This document shows, one piece after another, positions 24,576 through 33,463 of a DNA stretch of 64,000 nucleotides. A model generated the notes under the pieces. It made no database searches, had not been told where the DNA came from, and saw only the letters and a program-made list of their open reading frames with translations. Origin of the DNA: Oscillospiraceae bacterium (GTDB lineage Bacteria; Bacillota; Clostridia; Oscillospirales; Oscillospiraceae); assembly GCA_021768185.1 (NCBI GenBank), contig JAETNP010000029.1, positions 1 to 64,000 on the forward strand. The letters are read 5' to 3'. Each line of letters starts with the position of its first letter. Within the stretch, counting starts at the first letter, position 1. A program made the position numbers and the translations under genes.

Positions 24576-26252
24576 ATGTTGCAGCTGCTGCATATTGAGA
24601 ATATCGCGGTGATTGAGGAAGCGGATATCACCTTTGACGAGGGGTTCAACGCCCTGACCGGCGAGACCGGCGCCGGAAAGAGCATCGTTATCGACGCCAT
24701 GGGCGCCGTTCTGGGCCAGCGCACCAGCCGGGATCTGATCCGCACTGGCGCGGCGAAGGCATTCGTCAGCGCCATGTTCTCCGGCGTGCCGCCCCTGCCG
24801 ACCCTGGAGGAGTGCGGTCTGGAGGCGGAGGACGGGGAGCTGCTGCTCCAGCGGGAGATCTATGCCGACGGCAAGAACGCCTGCCGCGTCAGCGGCAGGC
24901 CGGTGACCGTGGCCCAGCTGCGGCGGATCGGCGGCGCGCTGCTGAACATCCACGGCCAGCACGACGGGCAGCAGCTGCTGGATGAGGAGCAGCACGGCGC
25001 CTATCTGGACAGCTTCGGCCGGGTGGAGGCGGAGCTGGAGGCGTATGCCGCCTGCTACGAGGCCATGGAGGCTACCCGGAAGAAATTAAAGGCCCTGCAA
25101 ATGGACGAGGCGGAAAAGGAGCGGCGGATGGACAGCCTCACCTTCCAGATCCAGGAGCTGGAGAAGGCCCAGCTGAAGCCGGGGGAGGAGGAGGCTCTGC
25201 TCCAGCGGCGGAACCTGCTGCGCAACAGCGAGAAGTTCATGTCCGCCGTCCAGGGGGCCGTGTGGAGCCTCACCGGCGGCGACGAGGGCGGCGGCGCGGT
25301 GTCGGAGCTGCGGGAGGCCGCCGGGGCGGTCTCCGGCGTGAAGAACCTGGACGACCGGTTCGATCAGATCCACGAGCGGCTGGAGAGCCTCTACTCGGAG
25401 GCCTACGACGTGGCGGAGACCCTCCGGGATCTCCAGGATTCCTTCGATTTCAGCCCCCGGGAGCTGGACGAGCTGGAGGGCAGGGCAGATCTGCTCTACC
25501 GCCTGAAAAAGAAGTACGGCCCCACGGTGGAGGACATGCTGGCCTACCTGGACCGGTGCCGGGAGGAGCTGGACCAGATCGCCTTTGCCGCTGACACCTC
25601 CGCTCGGCTGGAGAAGCAGCTGGAGAAGGAGCGGAGCAAGGTGATGAAGGCCGCCCGGGTGCTGTCCGAGGCCCGGAAGGCGGCGGCCAAACGTCTGGAG
25701 GAGCGCATCCAGGAGGAGCTGCGGCAGCTGGACATGCCCAAGGTGCGCTTTGCCATCTGCTTTGAGGAGAAGGAGCCCGACGGGCAGGGCATCGACGTGA
25801 TGCGCTTCCTCATGTCCGCTAACGTGGGAGAGGAGCTGCGGCCCATCAACAAGGTGGCCTCCGGCGGCGAGCTGGCCCGGATCATGCTGGCGCTGAAAAA
25901 CGTGCTGGCGGAGAACGAGCTCATCGGCACCCTGGTGTTTGACGAGGTGGATACCGGCGTCAGCGGCCGGGCGGCCCAGAAGGTGGCGGAGAAGCTGGCC
26001 CAGGTCAGCCGCCGCAAGCAGGTGCTGTGCGTCACCCATCTGCCCCAGCTGGCGGCCATGGCGGATACCCACTTTTCCGTGGAAAAAGGGGAGCGGGAGG
26101 GCCGCACCTATACACAGGTGCTCCGGCTGGACCGGGAGCAGCGGAAGGAAGAACTGGCCCGCCTCACCGGCGGACAGCGTCTGACCTCCGCCTTGCTGGC
26201 GGGGGCCGAGGAGCTGCTGGACGCGGCGGCGGAGTACAAAAAAGGGCTTTGA
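24576..26252 (+). CDS. recN: DNA repair ATPase RecN
   Basis: 558 residues, SMC-like. Walker A GETGAGKSIVIDAMG at about 32-40, a central coiled coil (about 150-370), and C-terminal signature/Walker B KVASGGELARIMLALK and LVFDEVDTGVSG with VTHLPQLAAMAD. It acts in double-strand break repair. ATG follows AGAGGAG. Confidence 0.96.
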   Translation: MLQLLHIENIAVIEEADITFDEGFNALTGETGAGKSIVIDAMGAVLGQRTSRDLIRTGAAKAFVSAMFSGVPPLPTLEECGLEAEDGELLLQREIYADGKNACRVSGRPVTVAQLRRIGGALLNIHGQHDGQQLLDEEQHGAYLDSFGRVEAELEAYAACYEAMEATRKKLKALQMDEAEKERRMDSLTFQIQELEKAQLKPGEEEALLQRRNLLRNSEKFMSAVQGAVWSLTGGDEGGGAVSELREAAGAVSGVKNLDDRFDQIHERLESLYSEAYDVAETLRDLQDSFDFSPRELDELEGRADLLYRLKKKYGPTVEDMLAYLDRCREELDQIAFAADTSARLEKQLEKERSKVMKAARVLSEARKAAAKRLEERIQEELRQLDMPKVRFAICFEEKEPDGQGIDVMRFLMSANVGEELRPINKVASGGELARIMLALKNVLAENELIGTLVFDEVDTGVSGRAAQKVAEKLAQVSRRKQVLCVTHLPQLAAMADTHFSVEKGEREGRTYTQVLRLDREQRKEELARLTGGQRLTSALLAGAEELLDAAAEYKKGL

Positions 26253-26267
26253 GGAGAAAGGATCAAA

Positions 26268-27221
26268 ATGGAAGGCATCGACAGCTTAAAAAAATATCTC
26301 CTGACGGTCCATCCGGTGCGGAAGACCGAGGCCCAGAAGAGGGAATTCCGCCAGTGGCTGCTCCGGGAGCTGAAACGGGCGGGGTGGAAGGCCGGGGAGG
26401 AGACCTACGGCAAGTGGAACGGCAGCGTCAACGTGGTGGCGGGGGACCCGGAGCGGGCCACAGTTTTCCTCTGCGCCCACTACGACACCGGCTCCCGGAT
26501 GCTGATACCGAACTTCGTGTCGCCCTCCAACGTGCTGGCGCACATCTGTTACCACCTGCTGGCGGCGCTGGTCCTCTTTGCGGCGGCATTCCTGCTGGCC
26601 CTGACGGTCAGCTTTCCGCTGAACCAGCCGGGGCTGATGCTGCCGCTGTTTCTGGTGCTGGCGGTGGCGGGGCTGTGGCTGGCGGCCTACGGTCCGGCCA
26701 ACCGGAACAACGCCAACGGCAACTCCTCCGGCGTTCTGGCGCTGCTGGCGATTGCCCGGACCGCCGGATTTGACAAGCGGGTTTGCCTGGTGTTTCTGGA
26801 CAACAATGAGCGGAGCCTCCTGGGGGCCTCGGCCTTCAGGAAGCGGCACGTGGAGAAGGCGTCCCAGTGCCTGTTCGTCAATCTGGACTGCGTGGGAGAC
26901 GGGGAGGAGCTGCTGCTGATCCCCTCCAAGTACAGCCGGTGGGACAAGGCGCTGCTGGAGGCGCTGGAGGAGTCCTTCCCAGAGGGGGAGGAGCTGCGCC
27001 CCCATGTGCTGGCCAAGGGACTGCAGTACTACCCCTCGGACAACAGGAAATTCAAATTCCATGTGACCGTCTGCGCCTGCCGGTATCTGGCGGGACTTGG
27101 ATACTACATTCCCCATCTGCGGACGAAGAAGGACACGGTCCTCCGGGAGGAGAACATCGCCTGCGTCGCCCGGGGTATGGCCCGGTTTTTACCGGCGTAT
27201 CTGGACGGCGGGCCATGCTGA
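26268..27221 (+). CDS. M28-like membrane peptidase homologue with altered active site
   Basis: 317 residues. The M28 zinc aminopeptidase fold is visible: FLCAHYDTGS (first ligand His with Asp), NLDCVGDGE, and a C-terminal HLRTKKDT. Two hydrophobic segments (about 88-112 and 118-140) interrupt the core. The bridging-ligand site reads NGNSSGV instead of D-x-SG, and the general-base pair reads NE instead of EE (DNNERSLLGA). Two key acidic residues are therefore Asn, and hydrolytic activity is doubtful. It may be a membrane pseudo-peptidase. It overlaps the next gene by 7 bases. Confidence 0.75.
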   Translation: MEGIDSLKKYLLTVHPVRKTEAQKREFRQWLLRELKRAGWKAGEETYGKWNGSVNVVAGDPERATVFLCAHYDTGSRMLIPNFVSPSNVLAHICYHLLAALVLFAAAFLLALTVSFPLNQPGLMLPLFLVLAVAGLWLAAYGPANRNNANGNSSGVLALLAIARTAGFDKRVCLVFLDNNERSLLGASAFRKRHVEKASQCLFVNLDCVGDGEELLLIPSKYSRWDKALLEALEESFPEGEELRPHVLAKGLQYYPSDNRKFKFHVTVCACRYLAGLGYYIPHLRTKKDTVLREENIACVARGMARFLPAYLDGGPC

Positions 27222-28054
27222 AACGGGCCTATGTAGAAATCACCAATGTGTGCAATCTTCAGTGCTCTTTTTGCCCGGGTACCGGGCGGGAGAAGCTGTT
27301 TATGACGCCGGAGCGGTTCCGCCTGCTGGCGGAGAAGCTGCGGCGTCATGTAAAATATCTGTACCTCCATGTTATGGGGGAGCCCCTGCTGCACCCGGAG
27401 CTGGGGGCGATATTGACCATCGCGGCGGACCTGGGTTTCCGGGTGTGCCTGACCACCAACGGGACGCTGCTGAAGGAGCGCGGCGAGGCTGTCCTGGCGG
27501 CGCGGGGAGTCCACAAGGTCAGCGTCTCCCTCCACAGCGCGGAGGGAAACGGCATGGAGGATATGGAGGCGTATCTGGCCTCCGTGTGGGATTTTTCCCG
27601 GCGGGCGTCGGAGGCGGGAATTATCTGCGCCCTGCGGCTGTGGAACCTGGGGGGAGCCGAGGCGCGCAACGGGGAGATACTGACCTTCCTGGCGGAGCGC
27701 CTGGGCTGCTGGCCCCTGTCGCTGCCCCAGCCCCGGCAGGGGAGCTGGAGCCTGGGGGAGAGGCTCTATCTGGAGCAGGCGGAGCGGTTCGACTGGCCGG
27801 ATATGGCCGCGCCGGAGACGGGGACCCGATTCTGTCTGGGCCTCCGGGAGCAGGTAGCCGTTTTGTGCGACGGGACGGCGGTGCCCTGCTGCCTGGACCA
27901 CGAGGGGGACGTCCCCCTGGGGAATCTGCTGGAGCAGAGCCTGGAGGAGATTCTGGACGGCCCCCGGGCCCGGGCGCTGGTCCAGGGATTCTCGGAGGGC
28001 AGGCCGTCGGAGGAGCTCTGCCGACGGTGCGGCTTCGCCACAAGATTCGGATGA
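27215..28054 (+). CDS. radical SAM protein with SPASM-like C-terminus
   Basis: 279 residues, ATG at 27215 overlapping the M28-like gene. The radical SAM cluster motif C-x3-C-x2-C is seen as CNLQCSFC (about 12-19), with the SAM-binding GEPLLHPE. C-terminal cysteines CCLDHEGD and LCRRCGF are placed like a shortened SPASM auxiliary cluster. Substrate unknown; the overlap with the M28-like gene suggests the two act together. MutY follows after 9 bases. Confidence 0.85.
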   Translation: MLKRAYVEITNVCNLQCSFCPGTGREKLFMTPERFRLLAEKLRRHVKYLYLHVMGEPLLHPELGAILTIAADLGFRVCLTTNGTLLKERGEAVLAARGVHKVSVSLHSAEGNGMEDMEAYLASVWDFSRRASEAGIICALRLWNLGGAEARNGEILTFLAERLGCWPLSLPQPRQGSWSLGERLYLEQAERFDWPDMAAPETGTRFCLGLREQVAVLCDGTAVPCCLDHEGDVPLGNLLEQSLEEILDGPRARALVQGFSEGRPSEELCRRCGFATRFG

Positions 28055-28063
28055 GGAGGGGCT

Positions 28064-29137
28064 ATGAAAAGAGAAGAGAGACTGCGCGCCATAGCCGCCC
28101 CTCTGCTGGCCTGGTACGATGAAAACAAGCGCGATCTGCCCTGGCGGGGGGACCGCCCGGACCCCTACAGGGTATGGGTGTCGGAGATCATGCTCCAGCA
28201 GACCCGGGTGGCGGCGGTGATGCCCTACTACCGGGCGTGGATGGAGGAGCTGCCCACGGTGGAGGCCCTGGCGGCGGCGGATGAGGAGCGGCTCATGAAG
28301 CTGTGGCAGGGCCTGGGGTACTACAGCCGGGCCCGAAACCTCCAGAGAGCCGCCAGAATGATCATGGAGAAATTCGGCGGGAGATTTCCGGAGACATACC
28401 GGGACCTGCTGTCCCTGCCGGGGGTGGGGGACTACACCGCCGGGGCGGTGGCGTCCATTGCCTTTGGGCAGGCGGTGCCCGCGGTGGACGGCAACGTGCT
28501 GCGGGTAGCCGCCCGGGTGGCGGACATTCGGGAGGATATTATGGACCCCCGGGTCCGCGCCTCCTTCCGCGCTATGATGGAGGCCGCCATGCCGGCGGAC
28601 CGGCCGGGGACGTTCAATCAGGCGCTGATGGACCTGGGGGCCATGGTGTGCCTCCCCAACGGTGCGCCGGAGTGCGGGCGCTGCCCTCTGGCAGAACTGT
28701 GCGAGGCAAACCGGCTGGGCATTCAGAGCCAGCTCCCCGTGCGCCGGAAAAAGGCGGCCCGGCGGGTGGAGGAGCTGACGGTCTACCTCCTGGTCCGACG
28801 GGGCAGGATCGCCCTGCGGCGCAGAGAGGACGCGGGCCTTCTGGCAGGGCTGTGGGAGTTTCCCCATGTATCGGGAATCCTGGAGGATGAAGAGGCGGGG
28901 CAGCCCATGGCGGACTGGGGGCTGACGGCCCGGACGTGGCGGAAAAGGCTGGCGGCGAAGCACATTTTTACCCATGTGGAGTGGCACATGGCCGGGTACC
29001 TGCTGGAGGCGGAAGGGGAGGGGCCGGACTTCACCTGGGTGGACAGGGCCGGGCTGGAGGCGCTGGCGGTGCCCTCGGCCTTCGGAAAATTCCTGGAAGA
29101 AGCCCTGCGGGCGCTGGGAGAGGAGGGAGGCCGGTGA
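28064..29137 (+). CDS. mutY: A/G-specific adenine glycosylase
   Basis: 357 residues. HhH-GPD glycosylase domain (SEIMLQQTRVAAVMPYY, LPGVGDYTAGAVASIAFG, with the catalytic Asp in AVDGNVLRV). A 4Fe-4S loop follows, C-x6-C-x2-C-x5-C (CLPNGAPECGRCPLAELC), then a NUDIX-like C-domain for 8-oxoG recognition (LLAGLWEFP). It removes A opposite 8-oxoG. RBS GAGGAGG. Confidence 0.95.
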   Translation: MKREERLRAIAAPLLAWYDENKRDLPWRGDRPDPYRVWVSEIMLQQTRVAAVMPYYRAWMEELPTVEALAAADEERLMKLWQGLGYYSRARNLQRAARMIMEKFGGRFPETYRDLLSLPGVGDYTAGAVASIAFGQAVPAVDGNVLRVAARVADIREDIMDPRVRASFRAMMEAAMPADRPGTFNQALMDLGAMVCLPNGAPECGRCPLAELCEANRLGIQSQLPVRRKKAARRVEELTVYLLVRRGRIALRRREDAGLLAGLWEFPHVSGILEDEEAGQPMADWGLTARTWRKRLAAKHIFTHVEWHMAGYLLEAEGEGPDFTWVDRAGLEALAVPSAFGKFLEEALRALGEEGGR

Positions 29138-30003
29138 TCTGCACCCTCTGTCCCCGCCGCTGCGGGGCCCTGCGGACGGAAAACGCCGGAAACGGTTTCT
29201 GCGGGATGCCGGAGCTGCCGGTGGTGGCCCGGGCCATGCTCCACCAGTGGGAAGAACCCTGCGTCAGCGGGACCCGGGGCAGCGGTGCGGTGTTTTTCTC
29301 CGGATGCGTGCTGGGGTGCGTGTTCTGCCAGAACGGGAAAATCAGCCGGGAGCGGTTCGGAAAGCCGGTCTCCGCCGCACGGCTGCGGGAGATCTTTGAG
29401 GAACTGATCGGCCAGGGAGCGCATAATATCAATCTGGTGAGCCCCACGCCCTATGTCCCCGCCATACTGGAGGCCCTGGAGAAGCCGCTGCCGGTGCCGG
29501 TGGTGTGGAACACCGGGGGCTATGAGCGGGTGGAGACCCTGCGGAAGCTGGAGGGGAAGGTCCGGATCTGGCTGCCGGATATGAAATACGCGGACAACGC
29601 TCTGGCGAAAGCGTACAGCGGCGCGGCGGACTATTTTGAGACGGCGGCCGCCGCTATCCGGGAGATGCACCGGCAGGCGGGGGACTGGGTAATGGAGGAC
29701 GGCCTCCTGAAAAGGGGAGTGGTCATCCGCCACCTCCTGCTGCCGGGAGCGCTGGACAACGCCAAGGCGGTGATGGACTGGGTGGCGGAGACCTTCCGGC
29801 CCGGGCAGGTGCTGTTCTCCCTCATGTCCCAGTACACGCCCCAGCCGGGGGCGGAGGGCCTGATGGCCCGCCGGGTCACCGGCGGGGAGTACCGCGCCGC
29901 GCTGGCCTATATGCGGAACGTGGGCATCCTGGACGGCTACTGCCAGGACTCCTCCTCGGCCAGGAAAGAATACACCCCCGTGTTTGATTTGAGCGGAGTA
30001 TAA
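29134..30003 (+). CDS. radical SAM protein, PflA-like (YgiQ/AmmeMemoRadiSam-type)
   Basis: 289 residues, GTG start overlapping the mutY stop. A leading cysteine pair CTLCPRRCG and a later NGFCG precede the radical SAM motif FSGCVLGCVFCQN (C-x3-C-x2-C, about 58-65). The downstream NINLVSPTPYVP and LPDMKYAD are typical of pyruvate-formate-lyase-activase-like proteins of unknown substrate. It is the last gene of the long plus-strand run from 14.8 kb. Confidence 0.87.
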   Translation: MICTLCPRRCGALRTENAGNGFCGMPELPVVARAMLHQWEEPCVSGTRGSGAVFFSGCVLGCVFCQNGKISRERFGKPVSAARLREIFEELIGQGAHNINLVSPTPYVPAILEALEKPLPVPVVWNTGGYERVETLRKLEGKVRIWLPDMKYADNALAKAYSGAADYFETAAAAIREMHRQAGDWVMEDGLLKRGVVIRHLLLPGALDNAKAVMDWVAETFRPGQVLFSLMSQYTPQPGAEGLMARRVTGGEYRAALAYMRNVGILDGYCQDSSSARKEYTPVFDLSGV

Positions 30004-30007
30004 TGAA

Positions 30008-30039
30008 GCGCCCCCGGAGACATCGGTCTCCGGGGGCGC
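30008..30039. terminator. bidirectional terminator hairpin between convergent genes
   Basis: A 14-bp perfect stem GCGCCCCCGGAGAC/GTCTCCGGGGGCGC with ATCG loop between two convergent genes. Neither side has a strong U-tract, so efficiency is uncertain. Confidence 0.6.
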
Positions 30040-30053
30040 GGCTGTTCAGAGGA

Positions 30054-32696
30054 TCAATGGTTCTGCATAATGACCAGCGCCTTGCATATCTCGGCGCGGG
30101 TGATGGGGGAGGCGGGCAGCAGCATACCGTCCCGACCGGTAAGCGCGCCTTTTTCCACCAGAATACGGAAATAGGTCAGGGCATATTCCGGAATCTTATC
30201 TGCGTCCGGATAGCTGGAGAGATCCAGAGGCTGGACGGCGGACAGCGTATCGTCCGGCAGGACGGGCTCGGGAGGCTCGGGAGTTTCGGAGGGACTGCCG
30301 CCGGACCCGTCCTCAGCAGAGCCGGGGGGAATGGCGGTGGGATCGAAGGGACCGGTCTCCTCAGGTTCGCCGGGCGTATCGCCGGTTTCCTCCGGCAGCT
30401 GGGGCGCGGTATCCGACGGCGTCTCCGTCAGACCCAGGGCGCGGCCCAGCATGGCGGCCGCCTGGGCCCGCTCCAGGGGAGCCTGGGGGGCGAAGTGGGT
30501 GTCGTCCACACCGTGGACGATGCCCTTGTCATACATGGCGCGGATAGCGGCTCCCGCCCAGGACTCCACGCCTCCAAGATCGGTGAAGACGGTCGTCTGC
30601 CCCTCGTAGGCCGCCGTATCCAGCTTCAGATATTTGGCCAGGAGCACCGAGAACTCCGCCCGGGTGAGGCCCCGCTCAGGGTAAGCGTACAGCTGGCCGT
30701 CCTCCGCCAGTTCACCGCTGAGGATCTTCTGCTGGTAGAGCTGGCCCATATAGGCCTCCGCCCAGTGGCCCGACAGGTCCATGAAGGGATGGTTGGCTTC
30801 CACTGTCACAGGAATGGTGGCACGGACGCTGCCGCGGACGGCGGTGATCGTGCCGGAGCCGGCCTGTCCGGAGGAGGTAAAGAGACCGTGCTCGTCAATG
30901 GTTCCCAGCTGGGGGTCCACAGACCAGCTCACGTCCTCCGCAGAGATATCCAGAGGCCGGTGGTTGTAGACGGCGGAGACGGACAGCTGAGCCGTTCCGC
31001 CCGCCATGATATTGACGGCAGTGCTTCCTGAGAACAAAATGGACATGGAGCTGGGGGCGTCCACTACCAGTACGTTCCGCTGGGCGGTCCACTGGTCATA
31101 GGCGGCGGTGATCGTCGCCGTGACCGCGAAGTCCGGGGCGATAAAGAGGCCGTCCCAGACCTCCCCGGCGGTGGTGTAGAAGTCCACCGGGAGGTTCATG
31201 GGATAATAATGGGTGTCCGTCACGTTGGCGGACAGCTTGAGGGAGCGGCCCGTGAGCACCGCGGGGGTGTCCACGGACAGATGTACGCCGCCCGGAATGC
31301 CGGTGGCGCTGCCGGGAGCCAGCAGCAGGAGGTGGTTGGTGACCTTCCGCTGGCTCTTGTCGCTGGGGGAATTGAGCAGCTGGGCGGTGGAGGCGTCCGG
31401 CGTGGCGGCTACGGCGGTGGTGGAGCCGCCGCCGTCCAGGCACAGGGCCGTGACGCAGCCCAGCTCCGCCATGCGCTGGGCCAGAACGCCCAGGGACGCG
31501 CCCATGCTGACGGCATTCTGCCGCCCGTCCAGGGCGTAGAACACGACCTCGCCGTTGGCCTTTACGCCTATGGCGGTGCGGGGAGCGGCGGAGACCTCGA
31601 AGTCGTCCTTGGCCACGCCGTTCTCCACCAGGGAATAGTATGCGCCGATGGCCTCAGTGACGCCGTTCCACTTGGGGTCCGGCGTGGTGAAGGATACGGT
31701 GACGGTCTCGCCCGGCGTCAGGGCCCGGAGAAACGCCAGCCCCTCCACATAGCCCCCGGCGGAACCGGTGAGCAGCACCTGATTCTCCGCCAGGGTGCGG
31801 GTCTGGGCGTCCTCGGCGATCTCGTCCACCCGCAGCAGCAGGCTTCCGCCAATGGAGGCCCGGCCGCCCACAATGGTGGCCAGTACGTTCACGCCGTCGG
31901 AGGCCACGGAGGAGCCGGTGGTGTGGTCGTCCCGGTAGTCGTAGGTCAGCATGGTGACCCCGGCGTTCTCCACACGGGGCTTGTTCAGGGAGGCCAGCTT
32001 CAGACTGCCGGAGTAGGAGGTGGCCACAATGGACAGCTGGGGAGACCCCATCACCGCGCTGCCGTCGGGATAAAAGCCCACGGCGTAGTACTCCGAGGAC
32101 CCGGAGAGGATCTCCCCGTCGGAGACGAGGATGCCCAAGGGGTAGCCGGTAGACGTATCATAAAAGTCGCCGTTGATGCCGCCCACCACCCGGTAGCCCA
32201 TGCTCTCGTACTTCCGGGCCGCGTCGGAGACGGTGGTCCGGCTGCACACCGAGTCTCCGTAGGAGGCCACAGGGCGGACGCCGGTATAGACGCCGAAGTT
32301 CTCGGAGGGCAGGCCGGAGGCGTCAAAGCCGTTTTCCGGCGGGTTCTCCGGCTTGCTGTCCTCAATGCCCGGTATCCCGTCAGGGAACAGCCAGGAGAGA
32401 TCGTCGGAGATGCCGCCGGTGGGGTCAAAGGGCTGGCTGTCAATGGGAAACTGCGGCTGGACGGCAGTGGGCAGATTGCTGCCCACGCCGGGGGTATAAG
32501 TAAAATAGTATTCGTGGCGGGGCTTTTCGTAGCCGCTGCTCCAGAAGATGTTTTCGCTGTAGGTCACGCCGTCCTGGAGCGTGGTGTCCCGCAGCCATAC
32601 GTCGCTTCCGTACGCCGGGGAAGCGGCCCGGGCCTGGGCGGGAAGCAGGGCCAGCGCCAGGACGAGGGCAAGAATCAGGGATGCTGCTCGTTTCAT
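30054..32696 (-). CDS. S-layer-anchored phosphodiester glycosidase family protein
   Basis: 880 residues, ATG at 32696 after AAGGAG. Signal peptide (LILALVLALALLPAQARA). Residues about 150-470 form an NAGPA-like phosphodiester glycosidase domain (VVGGINGDFYDT, RTAIGVKANGEVVFYALDGR, ALCLDGGGSTTAV with the DGGGS core). A beta-rich region (about 480-640) follows, then three SLH repeats (about 650-880; for example YAYPERGLTRAEFSVLLAKY and RAQAAAMLGRALGL). A Pro/Glu/Gly linker separates SLH 2 and 3. It should be exported and bound to the cell wall. The enzyme family removes sugar phosphodiesters or acts in exopolysaccharide metabolism; substrate unknown. Confidence 0.9.
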   Translation of the reverse strand: MKRAASLILALVLALALLPAQARAASPAYGSDVWLRDTTLQDGVTYSENIFWSSGYEKPRHEYYFTYTPGVGSNLPTAVQPQFPIDSQPFDPTGGISDDLSWLFPDGIPGIEDSKPENPPENGFDASGLPSENFGVYTGVRPVASYGDSVCSRTTVSDAARKYESMGYRVVGGINGDFYDTSTGYPLGILVSDGEILSGSSEYYAVGFYPDGSAVMGSPQLSIVATSYSGSLKLASLNKPRVENAGVTMLTYDYRDDHTTGSSVASDGVNVLATIVGGRASIGGSLLLRVDEIAEDAQTRTLAENQVLLTGSAGGYVEGLAFLRALTPGETVTVSFTTPDPKWNGVTEAIGAYYSLVENGVAKDDFEVSAAPRTAIGVKANGEVVFYALDGRQNAVSMGASLGVLAQRMAELGCVTALCLDGGGSTTAVAATPDASTAQLLNSPSDKSQRKVTNHLLLLAPGSATGIPGGVHLSVDTPAVLTGRSLKLSANVTDTHYYPMNLPVDFYTTAGEVWDGLFIAPDFAVTATITAAYDQWTAQRNVLVVDAPSSMSILFSGSTAVNIMAGGTAQLSVSAVYNHRPLDISAEDVSWSVDPQLGTIDEHGLFTSSGQAGSGTITAVRGSVRATIPVTVEANHPFMDLSGHWAEAYMGQLYQQKILSGELAEDGQLYAYPERGLTRAEFSVLLAKYLKLDTAAYEGQTTVFTDLGGVESWAGAAIRAMYDKGIVHGVDDTHFAPQAPLERAQAAAMLGRALGLTETPSDTAPQLPEETGDTPGEPEETGPFDPTAIPPGSAEDGSGGSPSETPEPPEPVLPDDTLSAVQPLDLSSYPDADKIPEYALTYFRILVEKGALTGRDGMLLPASPITRAEICKALVIMQNH

Positions 32697-32739
32697 GAAA
32701 TCTCCTTTTTCCGCTAGGGGTTGATGGTCAACGAGGGTA

Positions 32740-32768
32740 AGTATACCATATTTGCACACCCTTGTCCA
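32740..32768 (-). promoter_or_regulatory. promoter of the SLH glycosidase gene
   Basis: Minus strand: -35 TGGACA (32768-32763), 17-bp spacer, -10 TATACT (32745-32740), giving a leader of about 38 bases before the ATG. Confidence 0.7.
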
Positions 32769-32951
32769 CATCCTCTCCAGGGTATTAACGGAAATGTAAC
32801 ATTGCCCGCCCCGCGGGCATAGGATACTGCGGGGCAGGAATCCCGGTGTGTCCTGCGGCGCGTTGTCCGCTGAATTTGCGGCGGGACGCCGTATAAAACC
32901 CGCGGCTGCGTGGGAGAATGATAGTGGTCTGGGTCAAGGACGGCTGACGGA

Positions 32952-33096
32952 TGCACAGCGAGTCTGAGGACGGGGAGCGCCATTGGCTTTCAGCCAACGA
33001 CCGGTCCCGGTCGTGTCCGGCTGCGCGTGCACAGCAAGCCTAAAAGGCAAGGGACCGTCATTGGCTTTCAGCCAACGACCGGTCCCGGTCGTGTCC
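32952..33096. repeat. tandem duplication of a double-hairpin unit (period about 78 bp)
   Basis: Two copies of an identical 38-bp core (32981-33018 and 33059-33096) each form two adjacent hairpins: TTGGCT/AGCCAA and CGACCG/CGGTCG. Each is preceded by a diverged TGCACAGC(G/A)AG segment. The second copy ends two bases before the first recognisable mazF codon. An overlapping ORF that reads LAFSQRPVPVVS twice is a by-product of the duplication and is not called as a gene. The rest of 32769-33097 holds nothing else recognisable. Confidence 0.7.
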
Positions 33097-33097
33097 T

Positions 33098-33367
33098 CAG
33101 AACGATACAGGGAACCGATACAGCCCCACGGTCATCGTGGCGGCCATTACCAGCCAGACGGGAAAGGCGAAGCTGCCTACCCACATAGAATTGGCAGCGC
33201 AAAACTATGGACTTACCCGTGATTCTGTGGTATTATTGGAACAGATCCGCACGCTGGATAAGCGCCGTCTGCGGGAAAAAATGGGGCGCGTGGACAAGGA
33301 ACTGATGGACAGAGTGGACGCGGCCATCGCGGTCAGCTTCGGTCTGCACAGCGAGAGACTCGTATAA
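33098..33367 (+). pseudogene. mazF: 5'-truncated mazF/pemK-like endoribonuclease toxin
   Basis: From codon 33098 the frame reads QNDTGNRYSPTVIVAAITSQ, then KLPTHIE and LLEQIRTLDKRRLREK, which is the C-terminal three quarters of MazF. The first roughly 27 residues, including the RGD strand and the catalytic Arg loop (EQGG-x-RP), are absent. Upstream in frame is repeat sequence, not coding. No mazE antitoxin gene precedes it. An internal ATG at 33137 could still start a 76-residue fragment, but it would lack the active site. Confidence 0.85.
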
Positions 33368-33393
33368 TCACGGGGACTCAGACGGAAAAAATA

Positions 33394-33432
33394 CAGGCCC
33401 GCGGTCAGGGGCATCCTCCTGCGGGCCTGTTT
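33394..33432 (+). terminator. terminator after the mazF remnant
   Basis: CAGGCCCGC (33394-33402) pairs with GCGGGCCTG (33421-33429), followed by TTT. Confidence 0.6.
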
Positions 33433-33463
33433 GGACCAATTTACATAGGATAGAGGAAAGCTT

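Noticed and set aside
32952-33096. CRISPR array or tandem riboswitch
   Set aside because: Only two units, each with internal hairpins and no spacers; no match by eye to glycine, cyclic-di-GMP or guanidine riboswitch cores.
32983-33222. 79-residue frame with a repeated LAFSQRPVPVVS peptide
   Set aside because: The repeat is a by-product of the duplicated hairpin DNA, and the frame runs over the mazF remnant in another phase.
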